Below are positions 53,563-61,969 of a DNA stretch of 64,000 nt, piece after piece; within the stretch, counting starts at the first letter, position 1; every line of letters starts with the position of its first letter. The notes under the pieces were generated by a model, which was given only the letters and a program-made list of their open reading frames with translations, was not told where the DNA came from and did not search any database. Origin of the DNA: Synergistales bacterium (GTDB lineage: Bacteria; Synergistota; Synergistia; Synergistales; Aminithiophilaceae); assembly GCA_018433595.1 (NCBI GenBank), contig JAHDQY010000001.1, forward strand, positions 62,001-126,000, in the 5' to 3' direction. The position numbers and the translations under genes are program-made.

Positions 53563-54713
53563 GACAAAACGACTCCTTTCAACAGATGACTCAGTCCGTC
53601 CCCCAAAATTGGAGACGGATCGTTCCAGTAAAGCTTGCTGGATACGGCCACATGGGGGATCTCCACATAGTTACCGCCGTCTTTCATAAGCCCCCGGTAC
53701 AGGGGATCTCCGAACACCGATCCATACCCCCTGGACAGAGACTCCGCTATCGACTGCTCCGACGGCAGATCAAAGGTGCCAGGCCCTGAAATCTCGCCGA
53801 TTCTTCTAAACGGGCATCCTATATGGACGGTCTTTCCCGACTCCATCACGATGCGCCGGGCCAGGGAGTGCATGGTCACGTGCTCCCCGATCAGGAGGAC
53901 CTCGCCGTTTTCCGAACTGGCAGGCCCGGGAATCTGGGACTCTCCGGTCCTTTCCGCCCTGTCTATCATGAGACACAAATCGTCCGCCAGAATCCCGTCC
54001 AGGGGCTGGCCCACCACGAAGGGGGTCCCGAAACGGGAGAACAGATATCGGGCCAGTCCGTAGCCCCCGGCGGAGAGGACGACGTTAACCGAGGCCGAGG
54101 CCGATTCGGCGATGTCGTCCAGCGACGACCCCATGGCGAAGCAGGCCGACACCTCCAGACCTCTGGCTTCGAGCTCTCCCTTCATATGGGGGAGGAAATT
54201 CTTTGTTCCGAAATCCAGCGGGGTGGCTCCGAGAAGGTTTATCGTTCCCTTTGTCTTCGCCCTGTCGGGACGGACGAACCGCCTGGACAGGGCCAGAAGG
54301 GCCTCTGAGATCCCCCAGTCGTACAGCTGCAATCCGGTAGTGCTGAAACCGAACGCGGGAATGCCGGATCGCGACTCTATCTCCGTGGCGATACCCTGAA
54401 GATCCGCCCCTATCACCGTGGGGACCGGGCTGCCCATCAGGCCGACAAACCGGGGAGACAGGGCCTCCATGGCCTCCAGGATCTTCTCTGTAAGCTTGTC
54501 GTCGTTGCCCAGAACGGCGTCGATCTCCCTCAGGGCGGTACAGAAGACCTTCGAATCGGAACCATACCAGCGGGGCTCGTCGTATCCGGTGTAGTTGCCG
54601 GTACACCCCGAAGCGTCGTGGATGAGAAGAAGCCCCCCCAGCTCGAAAAGAGCCGAGCACACCCCGGAGTAATCGGGGGAAAAGGGAGGCAGTTGAACCG
54701 TCAGTTTATACAT
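53559..54713 (-). CDS. Nitrogenase component 1-like protein, NifK/NifN-like subunit
   Basis: The 384-aa protein has the component-1 cysteine layout: Cys19 in PDYSGVCSALFELGGLLLIH, Cys37 in DASGCTGNYTGYDEPR and Cys58 in KVFCTALREIDAVLG. Together with the partner they could hold a 4Fe-4S or P-cluster-like centre. FVGLMGSPVPTVIGADLQGI, GIPAFGFSTTGLQLYDWGIS and HSLARRIVMESGKTVHIGCP follow. It is much shorter than true NifK (~520 aa). ATG 54713 has GGAG 8 nt upstream; the GTG at 54737 is less likely. Substrate unknown. Confidence 0.82.
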   Translation of the reverse strand: MYKLTVQLPPFSPDYSGVCSALFELGGLLLIHDASGCTGNYTGYDEPRWYGSDSKVFCTALREIDAVLGNDDKLTEKILEAMEALSPRFVGLMGSPVPTVIGADLQGIATEIESRSGIPAFGFSTTGLQLYDWGISEALLALSRRFVRPDRAKTKGTINLLGATPLDFGTKNFLPHMKGELEARGLEVSACFAMGSSLDDIAESASASVNVVLSAGGYGLARYLFSRFGTPFVVGQPLDGILADDLCLMIDRAERTGESQIPGPASSENGEVLLIGEHVTMHSLARRIVMESGKTVHIGCPFRRIGEISGPGTFDLPSEQSIAESLSRGYGSVFGDPLYRGLMKDGGNYVEIPHVAVSSKLYWNDPSPILGDGLSHLLKGVVLS

Positions 54714-54743
54714 CTGCCCAGCTCCATTCCTCTGCACCGGTCG

Positions 54744-56024
54744 TCACACGACGATTCCGTAGTCATCCAGCAGGGCCTTCAGATCCGCCGGCTTCTTCAG
54801 GGCGCTGGAGATCATTCCGGCGAGCTTCGCGATCCCGTGGTATCCGTAAAGGGTCTCATCGTTGACGAGATTGATTACGTAGGTTGCCCCGGACAGATAG
54901 GCTCCCTCGAAACCCACGGCCAGACAGGGCCTGTTTCCCCTTCTCCGGGAAGGGGCCGAGAAATGCTCCGGCTGGACGATCTCGGTGCCAGGGGTGTTCT
55001 CCATGATCCATTCCATATGGGGGGAGTCCAGGGGGATGCATTTCTGAGCATAGACCGTCCTGACGTTGAAACCGCTCTGGATGAGAAGCCTGGCCAGACA
55101 GAAGGGGCGCATGGTCGCCGACGAGTCCACCACCACCGGCATGCCGTCCAGTTCATCCCTCGCCATGAGAAGGGACCTCTCGGCCTCGGTCCGATGGGGT
55201 TCGAAGTCCATCGTTTTCCCGAAACGGGAAAGGAGGCTTCGGTAATATCCTTCGATCTCGTCGAAGTTGTAGCTTATCGGCATGAAATGAAAATCCACAC
55301 CCAACCTCTCCCTCGAATCCTCCGCCGCCAGCCTCCCTATAGGTGTCGGGACGATGTTGAGGAGCGCCCTGGAGAAACCCTGAAAGGCCGAGAAATCCCG
55401 GCACTCCGACACATGGCCGAACCGGTCGAATCCGGCGGCCCTCAGGACTTGAAAAAGCTCCCCCTCGGGATCGAGGGCCACGTTATTGCCGTAGAAAACG
55501 GCGCTTCCCGGAATTGGAGCCATCTCCGATCTCTCAAGCAACCCGTACATCTTTCTCTGGATGTTGACCGCCGGAGGCACGCTGCCGTCCAGCGAGATGG
55601 GGTTCATGTGGGCCACGGAAAACCTCACTCCCGGGTGTCTTTTGCGGAGGACCCGCAAAAAAGCCTCGTGATCGGTGCACAAGAGATCGTCGAGACAGCT
55701 GACGACCACGAAAAGGGCTCTGGGCACAGGGTCCAGCCGGGACAGAAGCTCGTCCACGGCCTCCGGGATAAGCTCCTCGTAGCCCCCTGAGACGATGTCC
55801 CCCTCGTCGATGTAGAGATAGGAAAGGCGGTCCTTGAAACCCTGTACCAGTGCCCCGATGGCTCCGTGCCTGCCGCAGGCGAAGGGGCAGACGAAGAGCT
55901 GGCAGCTTTCCGGAACAAGCATGGCGGTGCGGACTATCCCCCAGCCGCCGTGGGAGGGGGAACAGTACCTTATCGTGTCTGAAAACACACCGCAGGAACT
56001 ACCCCGACAGGTTCGGCTAGACAT
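54744..56024 (-). CDS. Nitrogenase component 1-like protein, NifD/NifE-like subunit
   Basis: The 426-aa component-1 protein is Cys-rich at the N-terminus: Cys6, 11, 21 ([15 protein letters not shown]), 41, 46 and 50 ([18 protein letters not shown]), then Cys110 and 116 in [15 protein letters not shown]. The C-terminus has [20 protein letters not shown], similar to the GYxG(F/I) end of NifD/NifE. The true NifD length is ~480-490. Its start overlaps the NifH-like stop by 8 nt and uses GGAGGG in that gene. It is expected to pair with the NifK-like subunit. It does not group obviously with chlorophyllide reductase or CfbD by eye. Confidence 0.82.
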   Translation of the reverse strand: MSSRTCRGSSCGVFSDTIRYCSPSHGGWGIVRTAMLVPESCQLFVCPFACGRHGAIGALVQGFKDRLSYLYIDEGDIVSGGYEELIPEAVDELLSRLDPVPRALFVVVSCLDDLLCTDHEAFLRVLRKRHPGVRFSVAHMNPISLDGSVPPAVNIQRKMYGLLERSEMAPIPGSAVFYGNNVALDPEGELFQVLRAAGFDRFGHVSECRDFSAFQGFSRALLNIVPTPIGRLAAEDSRERLGVDFHFMPISYNFDEIEGYYRSLLSRFGKTMDFEPHRTEAERSLLMARDELDGMPVVVDSSATMRPFCLARLLIQSGFNVRTVYAQKCIPLDSPHMEWIMENTPGTEIVQPEHFSAPSRRRGNRPCLAVGFEGAYLSGATYVINLVNDETLYGYHGIAKLAGMISSALKKPADLKALLDDYGIVV

Positions 56025-56775
56025 CGGAACTGCCCTCCAGCACTTTTCTGGCGAGATCCATATATTCCTCCCCCATGGAGCTTTCAGGGAAAAGGTCCAC
56101 CACGGTCCCGTTCATATCCTCGGCCTGCTGGACCATCGGGCTGCGGCTCAGAACCTTCACCACCGAAGTCCCGATCTCATCCGCCAGCGCCTTTACGAGA
56201 TCGGCCTCGTTCCTGACGTTTCTGGAATTGAGGATGAGCCCGGCGAGCCTGGCATATCCTCGGTTCTTGAAGTTGGACAGGGCCGTGGCTATGTTTCTGG
56301 CAGCGAACAGAGCCATCTTCTCCCCCGACGTCACGATGAAGACGTCCCTTGCATAGCCGCCCCTTACGGGCATGGCGAAACCGCCGCAGACCACGTCCCC
56401 CAGAACGTCGTAAAGGACGATGTCCGGGCGGTAGACCTCATAGGCGTTAAGCTCCTCCAGCTTCTCGAAGGCGGTGATTATTCCTCTTCCGGCACAGCCT
56501 ATACCGGGAGTAGGGCCGCCGGCCTCGACACAGAGGACTCCCCCGGCTCCCTCGAAGACGATGTCTTCCAGGGATATCCTGTCGGGCATCTCCCTTATGG
56601 CGTCAAGCACCGTCGGAATTTCCTTTCCTCCGTTAAGACCACTGGTCGAATCGGACTTGGGATCGCATCCGATCTGCATGACCTTGTACCCCATCCTGGA
56701 CAGTGCTGCGGATAGATTGGCAGTTGTGGTGGATTTTCCTATTCCACCCTTACCGTAAACGGCTATTTTTCTCAT
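56017..56775 (-). CDS. NifH-like Fe protein (nitrogenase reductase family)
   Basis: The 252-aa ATPase has the P-loop [20 protein letters not shown] (residues 7-26), [16 protein letters not shown] (switch I), the first Fe-S Cys in [20 protein letters not shown] and the second in [17 protein letters not shown], all key residues of NifH/BchL. It should form a homodimer with a bridging 4Fe-4S cluster and pass electrons with ATP hydrolysis to the component-1 pair. ATG follows GGGAGGG. First gene of the six-gene operon. Confidence 0.93.
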   Translation of the reverse strand: MRKIAVYGKGGIGKSTTTANLSAALSRMGYKVMQIGCDPKSDSTSGLNGGKEIPTVLDAIREMPDRISLEDIVFEGAGGVLCVEAGGPTPGIGCAGRGIITAFEKLEELNAYEVYRPDIVLYDVLGDVVCGGFAMPVRGGYARDVFIVTSGEKMALFAARNIATALSNFKNRGYARLAGLILNSRNVRNEADLVKALADEIGTSVVKVLSRSPMVQQAEDMNGTVVDLFPESSMGEEYMDLARKVLEGSSDV

Positions 56776-56804
56776 GGTCCCTCCCGATCACACAGGCAGA
56801 AGAA

Positions 56805-56857
56805 GTGTTTTATGCTTCAAACACACAGATTCTAAGCCTTGTCCCTTCGGGGGTCAA
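56805..56857 (-). promoter_or_regulatory. Promoter and operator-like palindrome of nitrogenase-like operon
   Basis: On the minus strand TTGACC (56852-56857), 17 nt, TAGAAT (56829-56834), start near 56822. A perfect inverted repeat GTGTTT-N8-AAACAC (56805-56824) covers the start, where a repressor would act. The leader is ~46 nt. Confidence 0.65.
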
Positions 56858-57094
56858 TACGTGTTCGGTCAATGATATGAAGAACCCAAGAAAACCGCTC
56901 CTTTTCTGGAACGGAATCCCATCGCACCTTCGATCCCCTTGAGATCCCGCGAGCTGAAGCCTGCCTGATGGACAACCTGATGTCACCCTCGTCCTTCATC
57001 GGGTCTATTTTCCACCGAGGGGGGTGACATTTTCCCTGTCCCCTTAAAGGGTGACATGATCCCTGTCCGGCCCCACAAGGGTGCTTCCGTGAAT
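56858..57094. other. Intergenic region with mobile-element-like repeats
   Basis: It holds two direct repeats, GGGTGACATTTTCCCTGTCC (57022-57041) and GGGTGACATGATCCCTGTCC (57049-57068), 18/20 identical with a 27-nt period. The style resembles multimeric ends of IS21-like elements or REP/RAYT-type GGGGACAG motifs. No transposase gene is present. Confidence 0.45.
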
Positions 57095-57123
57095 TTGACA
57101 GGGAGACAATCTTATCCTAGAAT
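57095..57123 (+). promoter_or_regulatory. Near-consensus promoter of the 49-aa gene
   Basis: TTGACA (57095-57100), exactly 17 nt, TAGAAT (57118-57123), start near 57130, about 32 nt before the ATG at 57162. Confidence 0.75.
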
Positions 57124-57161
57124 ATAGTGTCATCAGCAAAATATTTAAGAGAGGTGATTCC

Positions 57162-57311
57162 ATGGCAGATTATCTCGCCAAACTCGTTTATGTCGGAGGC
57201 GCTCCTTTCTGGAGACTTCCCGAGGGGAGTTTTCGAAAGGCCGAGATCCGCAACGGCCGTCTCGTTGAACCCGGTCTCCGACTCAAGGGTACCGCCAAGA
57301 GGCTCCATTAG
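57162..57311 (+). CDS. Small 49-aa protein of unknown function
   Basis: ATG 57162 has AGAGAGGTGA 5 nt upstream and encodes MADYLAKLVYVGGAPFWRLP, EGSFRKAEIRNGRLVEPGLR, LKGTAKRLH. It is basic, soluble, without membrane span. Strong promoter before and intrinsic terminator after make a compact standalone gene; a longer frame starting at 57127 in another phase lacks a ribosome site. I do not recognise the family. Confidence 0.65.
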   Translation: MADYLAKLVYVGGAPFWRLPEGSFRKAEIRNGRLVEPGLRLKGTAKRLH

Positions 57312-57343
57312 GGCGGCACCCGCCTTTAACGGACTGACCGAAT

Positions 57344-57365
57344 CGGGGCTGAGGCCCCGGTTTTT
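57344..57365 (+). terminator. Intrinsic terminator of the 49-aa gene
   Basis: Stem CGGGGC/GCCCCG with loop TGAG followed by GTTTTTG, 33 nt after the stop codon. Confidence 0.75.
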
Positions 57366-57380
57366 GTTTGCCTTTTGAGA

Positions 57381-57416
57381 CGAAAAGCCCTCCCGCGGCT
57401 GCGGGAGGGCTTTTCG
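57381..57416. terminator. Strong bidirectional terminator, 16-bp stem
   Basis: Perfect arms CGAAAAGCCCTCCCGC and its complement with loop GGCT; each side ends in AAAA/TTTT. It ends the kbl-tdh transcript (minus) and backs up the terminator of the 49-aa gene (plus). Confidence 0.85.
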
Positions 57417-57510
57417 TGCCCCTTGGGGCTGCGGGAGGGATGCGGGGAAATCCTGTCGATGCGGGCGGCAGGGCCGCCGCCGGATCTTTTCTCTGCGGAG
57501 GGTTCCGCCT

Positions 57511-58467
57511 TCAGACGGCCCGGCTTCTTTTGGCGGAGATCCGCGCAAGCATCTCCTTCGTCATGGCGTCCAGGTCGTAGCGGGGGGCGAATCCCCACTC
57601 CTCCCGGGCGGCGGTGCAGTCCAGGGAGTCGGGCCAGGATTCGGCGATGCTCTGTCGCAGGGGGTCCACGTCGTAGTCCATGGTGAAGCTTGGCATCTCC
57701 TTGCGGATGGAGGCGGCGATCCCCTCGGGGTCGAAGCTCATGGCGGAGATGTTGAAGGCGTTGCGGTGGACCAGCCGGGAGGGGTCGGCCTCCATGAGCC
57801 GCACCACCGCTTCGAGGGCATCGGGCATGTACATCATGTCCAGGAAGGTTCCGGCGGCGAGGAAACAGGAGTAGCTTCCCCTCTCGACGGCCTCGTGGTA
57901 GATGTGGACGGCGTAGTCCGTCGTTCCTCCTCCGGGAGGGGCCTCGTGGCTGACCAGTCCCGGGAAGCGCAGGCCCCGCGTGTCCATTCCGAACTTGCGG
58001 TGGTAGTAGTCGCAGAGGAGCTCCAGGGTCACCTTGGCCACGCCGTAGATGGTGGTGGGCCGCTGGATCGTCTCCTGGGGCGTTCCGACCCGAGGCGTCG
58101 AGGGACCGAAGGCGGCGATGGAGCTGGGAAGAAAGAAGGCGGAACCCTGCTCCCGGGCCGCCTCCAGGGCGGTGACGGAGCCGTTGACGTTGATGTCCCA
58201 GGCCAGGGAGACCTGCTTCTCTCCCTTGGCGGAGAGGACGCCCGCCAGGTGGATCACCGCATCGGCCCGGAAGGAGCCGATAAGTTCCGAAAAGGCCCGG
58301 CCGTCCCTCACGTCCAGAAGGGCGAAGGGTCCTCCCTCGGAGACGGGGCCCGGAATCTCCCTCAGATCCGTGGCCAGGACCTTCTCCGCGCCGTAGATCC
58401 CGCGCAGGTAGGGGACCAGCTCCGATCCGATCTGACCGCCGGAGCCGGTGACGAGGAGGCGTTTCAT
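57511..58467 (-). CDS. tdh: NAD-dependent L-threonine 3-dehydrogenase (SDR/epimerase type)
   Basis: The 318-aa extended SDR has LLVTGSGGQIGSELVPYLRG (NAD site), AVIHLAGVLSAKGEKQVSLA, FFLPSSIAAFGPSTPR (catalytic Ser), RPTTIYGVAKVTLELLCDYY (YxxxK), RGLRFPGLVSHEAPPGGGTT and TFLDMMYMPDALEA. This is the UDP-galactose-epimerase-like threonine dehydrogenase, which makes 2-amino-3-oxobutyrate. Its start overlaps the kbl stop by 4 nt, confirming the pathway. Confidence 0.94.
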   Translation of the reverse strand: MKRLLVTGSGGQIGSELVPYLRGIYGAEKVLATDLREIPGPVSEGGPFALLDVRDGRAFSELIGSFRADAVIHLAGVLSAKGEKQVSLAWDINVNGSVTALEAAREQGSAFFLPSSIAAFGPSTPRVGTPQETIQRPTTIYGVAKVTLELLCDYYHRKFGMDTRGLRFPGLVSHEAPPGGGTTDYAVHIYHEAVERGSYSCFLAAGTFLDMMYMPDALEAVVRLMEADPSRLVHRNAFNISAMSFDPEGIAASIRKEMPSFTMDYDVDPLRQSIAESWPDSLDCTAAREEWGFAPRYDLDAMTKEMLARISAKRSRAV

Positions 58468-59651
58468 GGCAGAATCCCCATCTTCCGCCCCACGGCGGCG
58501 AACTGTTTCACGGCGTAATTCAGGTCCTCTTCGCTGTGGGCTGCCGAAACCATGGCCCGGATGCGGGCCGTGCCCTGGGGAACGGTGGGAAAGGCGATGG
58601 CCGTGGCGAAGACGCCCGCCTCGAAGAGCCGGGCACTGAAGGTCTTGGCGTCGGAGGCCTCGCCGATGATGACGGGGGTGATGGGCGTTTCGCTGTGCCC
58701 CGTATTGAAGCCCAGCCGCCGAAGCTCGCTTTTGAGGAAGTCGCCGTTGTGCCAGAGCCGCCGGACGAGCTCGTCGCTTGCCTCCAGGATCTCCAGGGAG
58801 GCCAGGTTGGCCGCCACGTCGGGGATGGTCAGGGCGCTGCTGAAGAGGTTGGGCCGGGCCCTCTGGCGCAGGTAGTCCACCAGGAGGGCGCTTCCCGCCG
58901 CGACGCCTCCCATGACGCCGAAGGCCTTGGAAAGGGTCCCCACCTCGACGTCGACCCGTCCGTGGAGGCCGAAGTGATCGACGATGCCCCGTCCCCCCCG
59001 GCCCAGAACTCCCTCCCCGTGGGCGTCGTCGACGACGACGATGACTCCGAAGGCCTCGCAGAGGTCGACGATCTCCGGAAGACGGGCCACGTCGCCGTCC
59101 ATGGAGAAGACCCCGTCGGTGACGAGAAGCTTCCTCCCCGTCCCGCCCCGGGTCTCCTCCAGCTTGCGCCGCAGGTCTTCCATGTCGGAGTGCCCGTAGC
59201 GGACCACCCGGGCCTTGGAGAGCCGGCAGGCGTCGATGATGGAGGCGTGGTTGAGGGCGTCGCTGTAGATGACGTCCTCGGCCGCCGGGGCCAGTGTAGG
59301 GATCACGGCCAGGTTGGCGCAGAATCCCGACTGGACCAGGATGGCCGCCTCGGCCTTCTTGAAGTCGGCCAGCCGGCGCTCCAGCTCGACGTGGGGGGCC
59401 AGGGTCCCGGCGATGGTCCGCACCGCTCCCGGACCCACGCCGTAGCGGTCCACATACTCCTTCACCTTGGCGGCCAGCCGGGGGTGGCTGCAGAGCCCCA
59501 GGTAGTTGTTGGAGCAGAGGTTCAGCACCTTTTCCCCCTCGATGGAGACCCAGGCTCCCTGAGGGCCTTCCAGGGTCCGGATGGTGCCGTAGAGCCCCCG
59601 CTCTTTCATGATTTCCAGTTCGTCGGCCAGAAACTGCATGGAGACAGCCAT
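58464..59651 (-). CDS. kbl: Glycine C-acetyltransferase (2-amino-3-ketobutyrate CoA ligase)
   Basis: The 395-aa PLP enzyme cleaves 2-amino-3-oxobutyrate with CoA to glycine and acetyl-CoA. NLCSNNYLGLCSHPRLAAKV, RTIAGTLAPHVELERRLADF, VVVDDAHGEGVLGRGGRGIV and VGTLSKAFGVMGGVAAG (PLP Lys) are diagnostic of the alpha-oxoamine synthase family. ATG 59651 has GGGAGGGATG upstream. With tdh it degrades threonine to glycine and acetyl-CoA. Confidence 0.95.
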   Translation of the reverse strand: MAVSMQFLADELEIMKERGLYGTIRTLEGPQGAWVSIEGEKVLNLCSNNYLGLCSHPRLAAKVKEYVDRYGVGPGAVRTIAGTLAPHVELERRLADFKKAEAAILVQSGFCANLAVIPTLAPAAEDVIYSDALNHASIIDACRLSKARVVRYGHSDMEDLRRKLEETRGGTGRKLLVTDGVFSMDGDVARLPEIVDLCEAFGVIVVVDDAHGEGVLGRGGRGIVDHFGLHGRVDVEVGTLSKAFGVMGGVAAGSALLVDYLRQRARPNLFSSALTIPDVAANLASLEILEASDELVRRLWHNGDFLKSELRRLGFNTGHSETPITPVIIGEASDAKTFSARLFEAGVFATAIAFPTVPQGTARIRAMVSAAHSEEDLNYAVKQFAAVGRKMGILP

Positions 59652-59782
59652 CGTTCATCCCTCCCGGAGAGATCGGTCGAATCGGACGGGCCCTCGGCCC
59701 TTTCCCGCGACAGAAGGGGACCGAGACGACGGATTCATGAAACGGAAAATTCTTAAAAACCGGTAGTCTGACTCTGTGTTTA

Positions 59783-59811
59783 GTATGATAAAGAAAAGCC
59801 GCTCCTGTCAA
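59783..59811 (-). promoter_or_regulatory. Candidate kbl-tdh promoter
   Basis: On the minus strand TTGACA (59806-59811), 17 nt, TCATAC (59783-59788), about 125 nt before the kbl start, in the region shared with the divergent GntR gene, which may control both directions. Confidence 0.5.
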
Positions 59812-59889
59812 AGGAGTATAATTTGATTGGCTTTCCTATAATCTTCGGGCCGGAAAATATAACGTTCTTCGAAGAAGGAGGATCTTCCC

Positions 59890-60582
59890 ATGAACCAGGA
59901 GATGACCCTTGAGGAGCTGGCATCACGCATGACCGGCGACAGCACCGCTCCCTATTTCATCGCCGCGGTGCTGCGCGAGGCCATCTACCGGGGGATCCTT
60001 CCGGAGGGGAAGCCCCTCCCCCAGGCCCAGCTGGCCCTGCGTCTGGGGGTGAGCCCCATCCCTCTGCGCGAGGCCCTGAGGCTCCTCGAGACGGAGGGAC
60101 TCGTCGCCTTCCAGGGCTATCGCGGCGCCATGGTGACGACCCTCTCCGTCGAGGAGGCCCGGGAACTCTACGAGATGGTGGCGGCTTTGGAGACGAACCT
60201 GCTCCGCATCGCCTTTCCCCGCATCACGAGGCGCATCGTGGAAGACGCCTCCAGGGCCCTCGATCAGATGGAGCGGGAGCCGGACTGCATCCGCTGGCGG
60301 GATCTGAACCAGGTCTTCCACAACCTCTTCTACGAGCCCGCCGACCGTCCCCTGACCCTGGACATGCTGGCCCGGCTCCGCCAGAAAACGGACCGGAACA
60401 TCCGCACCCACCTGGTCTCCATGAGGGAGGAGTCCCAGCGCCAGCACCGCCAGATCCTGGCGGCCGTCGAAGCCCGGGACCTTCCGGCCGCCCTGGAGGC
60501 GCTGGCGGGACATCTCGCCTACACTTCCAACGACCTCCAGTCCTGCATGAGGCTCGACGAGGGAGCCAGAAGAAGGCGGTGA
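59890..60582 (+). CDS. GntR-family regulator (FadR/FCD type)
   Basis: The 230-aa regulator has a winged helix (VLREAIYRGILPEGKPLPQA, ALRLGVSPIPLREALRLLET, GLVAFQGYRGAMVTTLSVEE) and a helical FCD effector domain with metal-type His positions (LNQVFHNLFYEP, SQRQHRQILAAVEARDLPAA). ATG follows AAGGAGGA. It is divergent from kbl-tdh and upstream of dpaL, so amino-acid catabolism control is likely. Confidence 0.92.
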   Translation: MNQEMTLEELASRMTGDSTAPYFIAAVLREAIYRGILPEGKPLPQAQLALRLGVSPIPLREALRLLETEGLVAFQGYRGAMVTTLSVEEARELYEMVAALETNLLRIAFPRITRRIVEDASRALDQMEREPDCIRWRDLNQVFHNLFYEPADRPLTLDMLARLRQKTDRNIRTHLVSMREESQRQHRQILAAVEARDLPAALEALAGHLAYTSNDLQSCMRLDEGARRRR

Positions 60583-60637
60583 ACGCCGGGGCGCCTTCTT
60601 TCCGGCTTTTCTTGACGGCACGGCGCCCCCCGCTGTA

Positions 60638-60708
60638 GGGTTGACGTTAGAAGAGAATTGTCCTGTTTTTCGGAGCCCGGCCCTTTGGGGTGGGGTTGAC
60701 GTGGAAGA
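60638..60708 (+). promoter_or_regulatory. Direct repeats upstream of dpaL
   Basis: GGGTTGACGTTAGAAGA (60638-60654) and GGGTTGACGTGGAAGA (60693-60708) are 55 nt apart, with a third TTGACG at 60612. They may be regulator-binding sites or alternative -35 elements; no good -10 is seen at the right distance. Confidence 0.35.
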
Positions 60709-60726
60709 CCCTGGAGGTGTGAAGCC

Positions 60727-61965
60727 GTGAGCGAGATTCTCTGGATTCGCAACGAACGGGCCCGCAGAGAGGGCCCCAGGAAGGGGCTCGAAGCCTTTGC
60801 CCCCGGCGCGATCGAAGGGGTGCGCGCCTTTCACGCCACGATCCCCGGCTACGAGCCGACGCCGCTGGTCGGGCTGCCGGTCCTGGCCCGCTCCCTCGGC
60901 CTGGGAGGGCTTTTCGTCAAGGACGAGTCGCGCCGCTTCGGCCTCAACGCCTTCAAGGTCCTCGGCGGCTCCTACGCCATCGCCCGCTACCTGGCCCGCC
61001 GCCTCGGCAGGGAGCTTGCCGAGCTCCCCTATCCCGTCCTCACGGGAGAGGCGACGCGGGCCGCCCTGGGCGACATCGTCTTCGCCACGACCACCGACGG
61101 CAATCACGGCCGCGGCGTGGCCTGGACGGCCCGAATGCTCCGCCAGAAGTCCGTCGTCTACATGCCCCGGGGGACGGCCCCCTTCCGCCTCGAAAAGATC
61201 CGGGACGAAGGGGCCAGGGCCGAGATCCTCGACATGAACTACGACGACTGCGTGCGCTTCACCGCCGCCGAGGCGGCCCGGGAAGGATGGGTCGTCGTCC
61301 AGGATACGGCCTGGGAGGGGTACCGCGAGATCCCCCTGTGGATCATGGAGGGCTACGGGACGATGGTCGTCGAGGCGCTGGAGCAGCTCAAGAGTCGGGG
61401 CGAGAGGCGCCCGACCCACGTCTTCATCCAGGCCGGCGTCGGATCCCTGCCGGCCGCCGTCCAGGCCGTCCTCGCCGCCCGGCTCGGCGCCGAGGCGCCC
61501 AAGGTGATCGTCGTCGAGGCCGACAAGGCCGCCTGCTTCTACAAGTCGGCCCTGGCTGGCAACGAGGCGCCTCTTGCCGTGACGGGCGATCTCGACACGG
61601 TCATGGCCGGTCTCGCCTGCGGCGAGGCCAACGTCATCGCCTTCGAGATCCTCCGCGACTATGCCGAGGCCTTCGTCGCCTGTCCCGACCCCGTGGCGGC
61701 CCGGGGGATGCGCCTTCTGGGCAACCCCCTGCGGGGAGACGGGGCCGTCGTCTCCGGCGAGTCGGGCGCCGTCACGGCGGGGCTGGTCTCCTTCCTCATG
61801 GCCGACGAGAGGCAGCGCCCTCTCCGGGAGGCTCTGCGGCTCGGGGCCGACTCGTCGGTCCTCCTCTTCAGTACCGAGGGCGACACCGATCCGGCGCGCT
61901 ACCGGAGCATCGTCTGGGACGGCGAGTTCCCCACGGTCGGCTTCTCCCTCGAAGGGAAGCGCTGA
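60727..61965 (+). CDS. dpaL: Diaminopropionate ammonia-lyase
   Basis: The 412-aa PLP enzyme (GTG start after CTGGAGGTG) converts 2,3-diaminopropionate to pyruvate and ammonia. YEPTPLVGLPVLARSLGLGG, FVKDESRRFGLNAFKVLGGS (PLP Lys), FATTTDGNHGRGVAWTARML and IQAGVGSLPAAVQAVLAARL (PLP phosphate site) match YgeX/DpaL. The following ssnA and ygfK genes reproduce the enterobacterial ygeX-ygfK-ssnA neighbourhood associated with purine or related nitrogen compound catabolism. Confidence 0.93.
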   Translation: MSEILWIRNERARREGPRKGLEAFAPGAIEGVRAFHATIPGYEPTPLVGLPVLARSLGLGGLFVKDESRRFGLNAFKVLGGSYAIARYLARRLGRELAELPYPVLTGEATRAALGDIVFATTTDGNHGRGVAWTARMLRQKSVVYMPRGTAPFRLEKIRDEGARAEILDMNYDDCVRFTAAEAAREGWVVVQDTAWEGYREIPLWIMEGYGTMVVEALEQLKSRGERRPTHVFIQAGVGSLPAAVQAVLAARLGAEAPKVIVVEADKAACFYKSALAGNEAPLAVTGDLDTVMAGLACGEANVIAFEILRDYAEAFVACPDPVAARGMRLLGNPLRGDGAVVSGESGAVTAGLVSFLMADERQRPLREALRLGADSSVLLFSTEGDTDPARYRSIVWDGEFPTVGFSLEGKR

Positions 61966-61969
61966 AGCC

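Noticed and set aside
57127-57378. 83-codon frame overlapping the 49-aa gene in another phase
   Set aside because: No ribosome site before its start, and it runs through the terminator; the 49-codon frame has proper signals.
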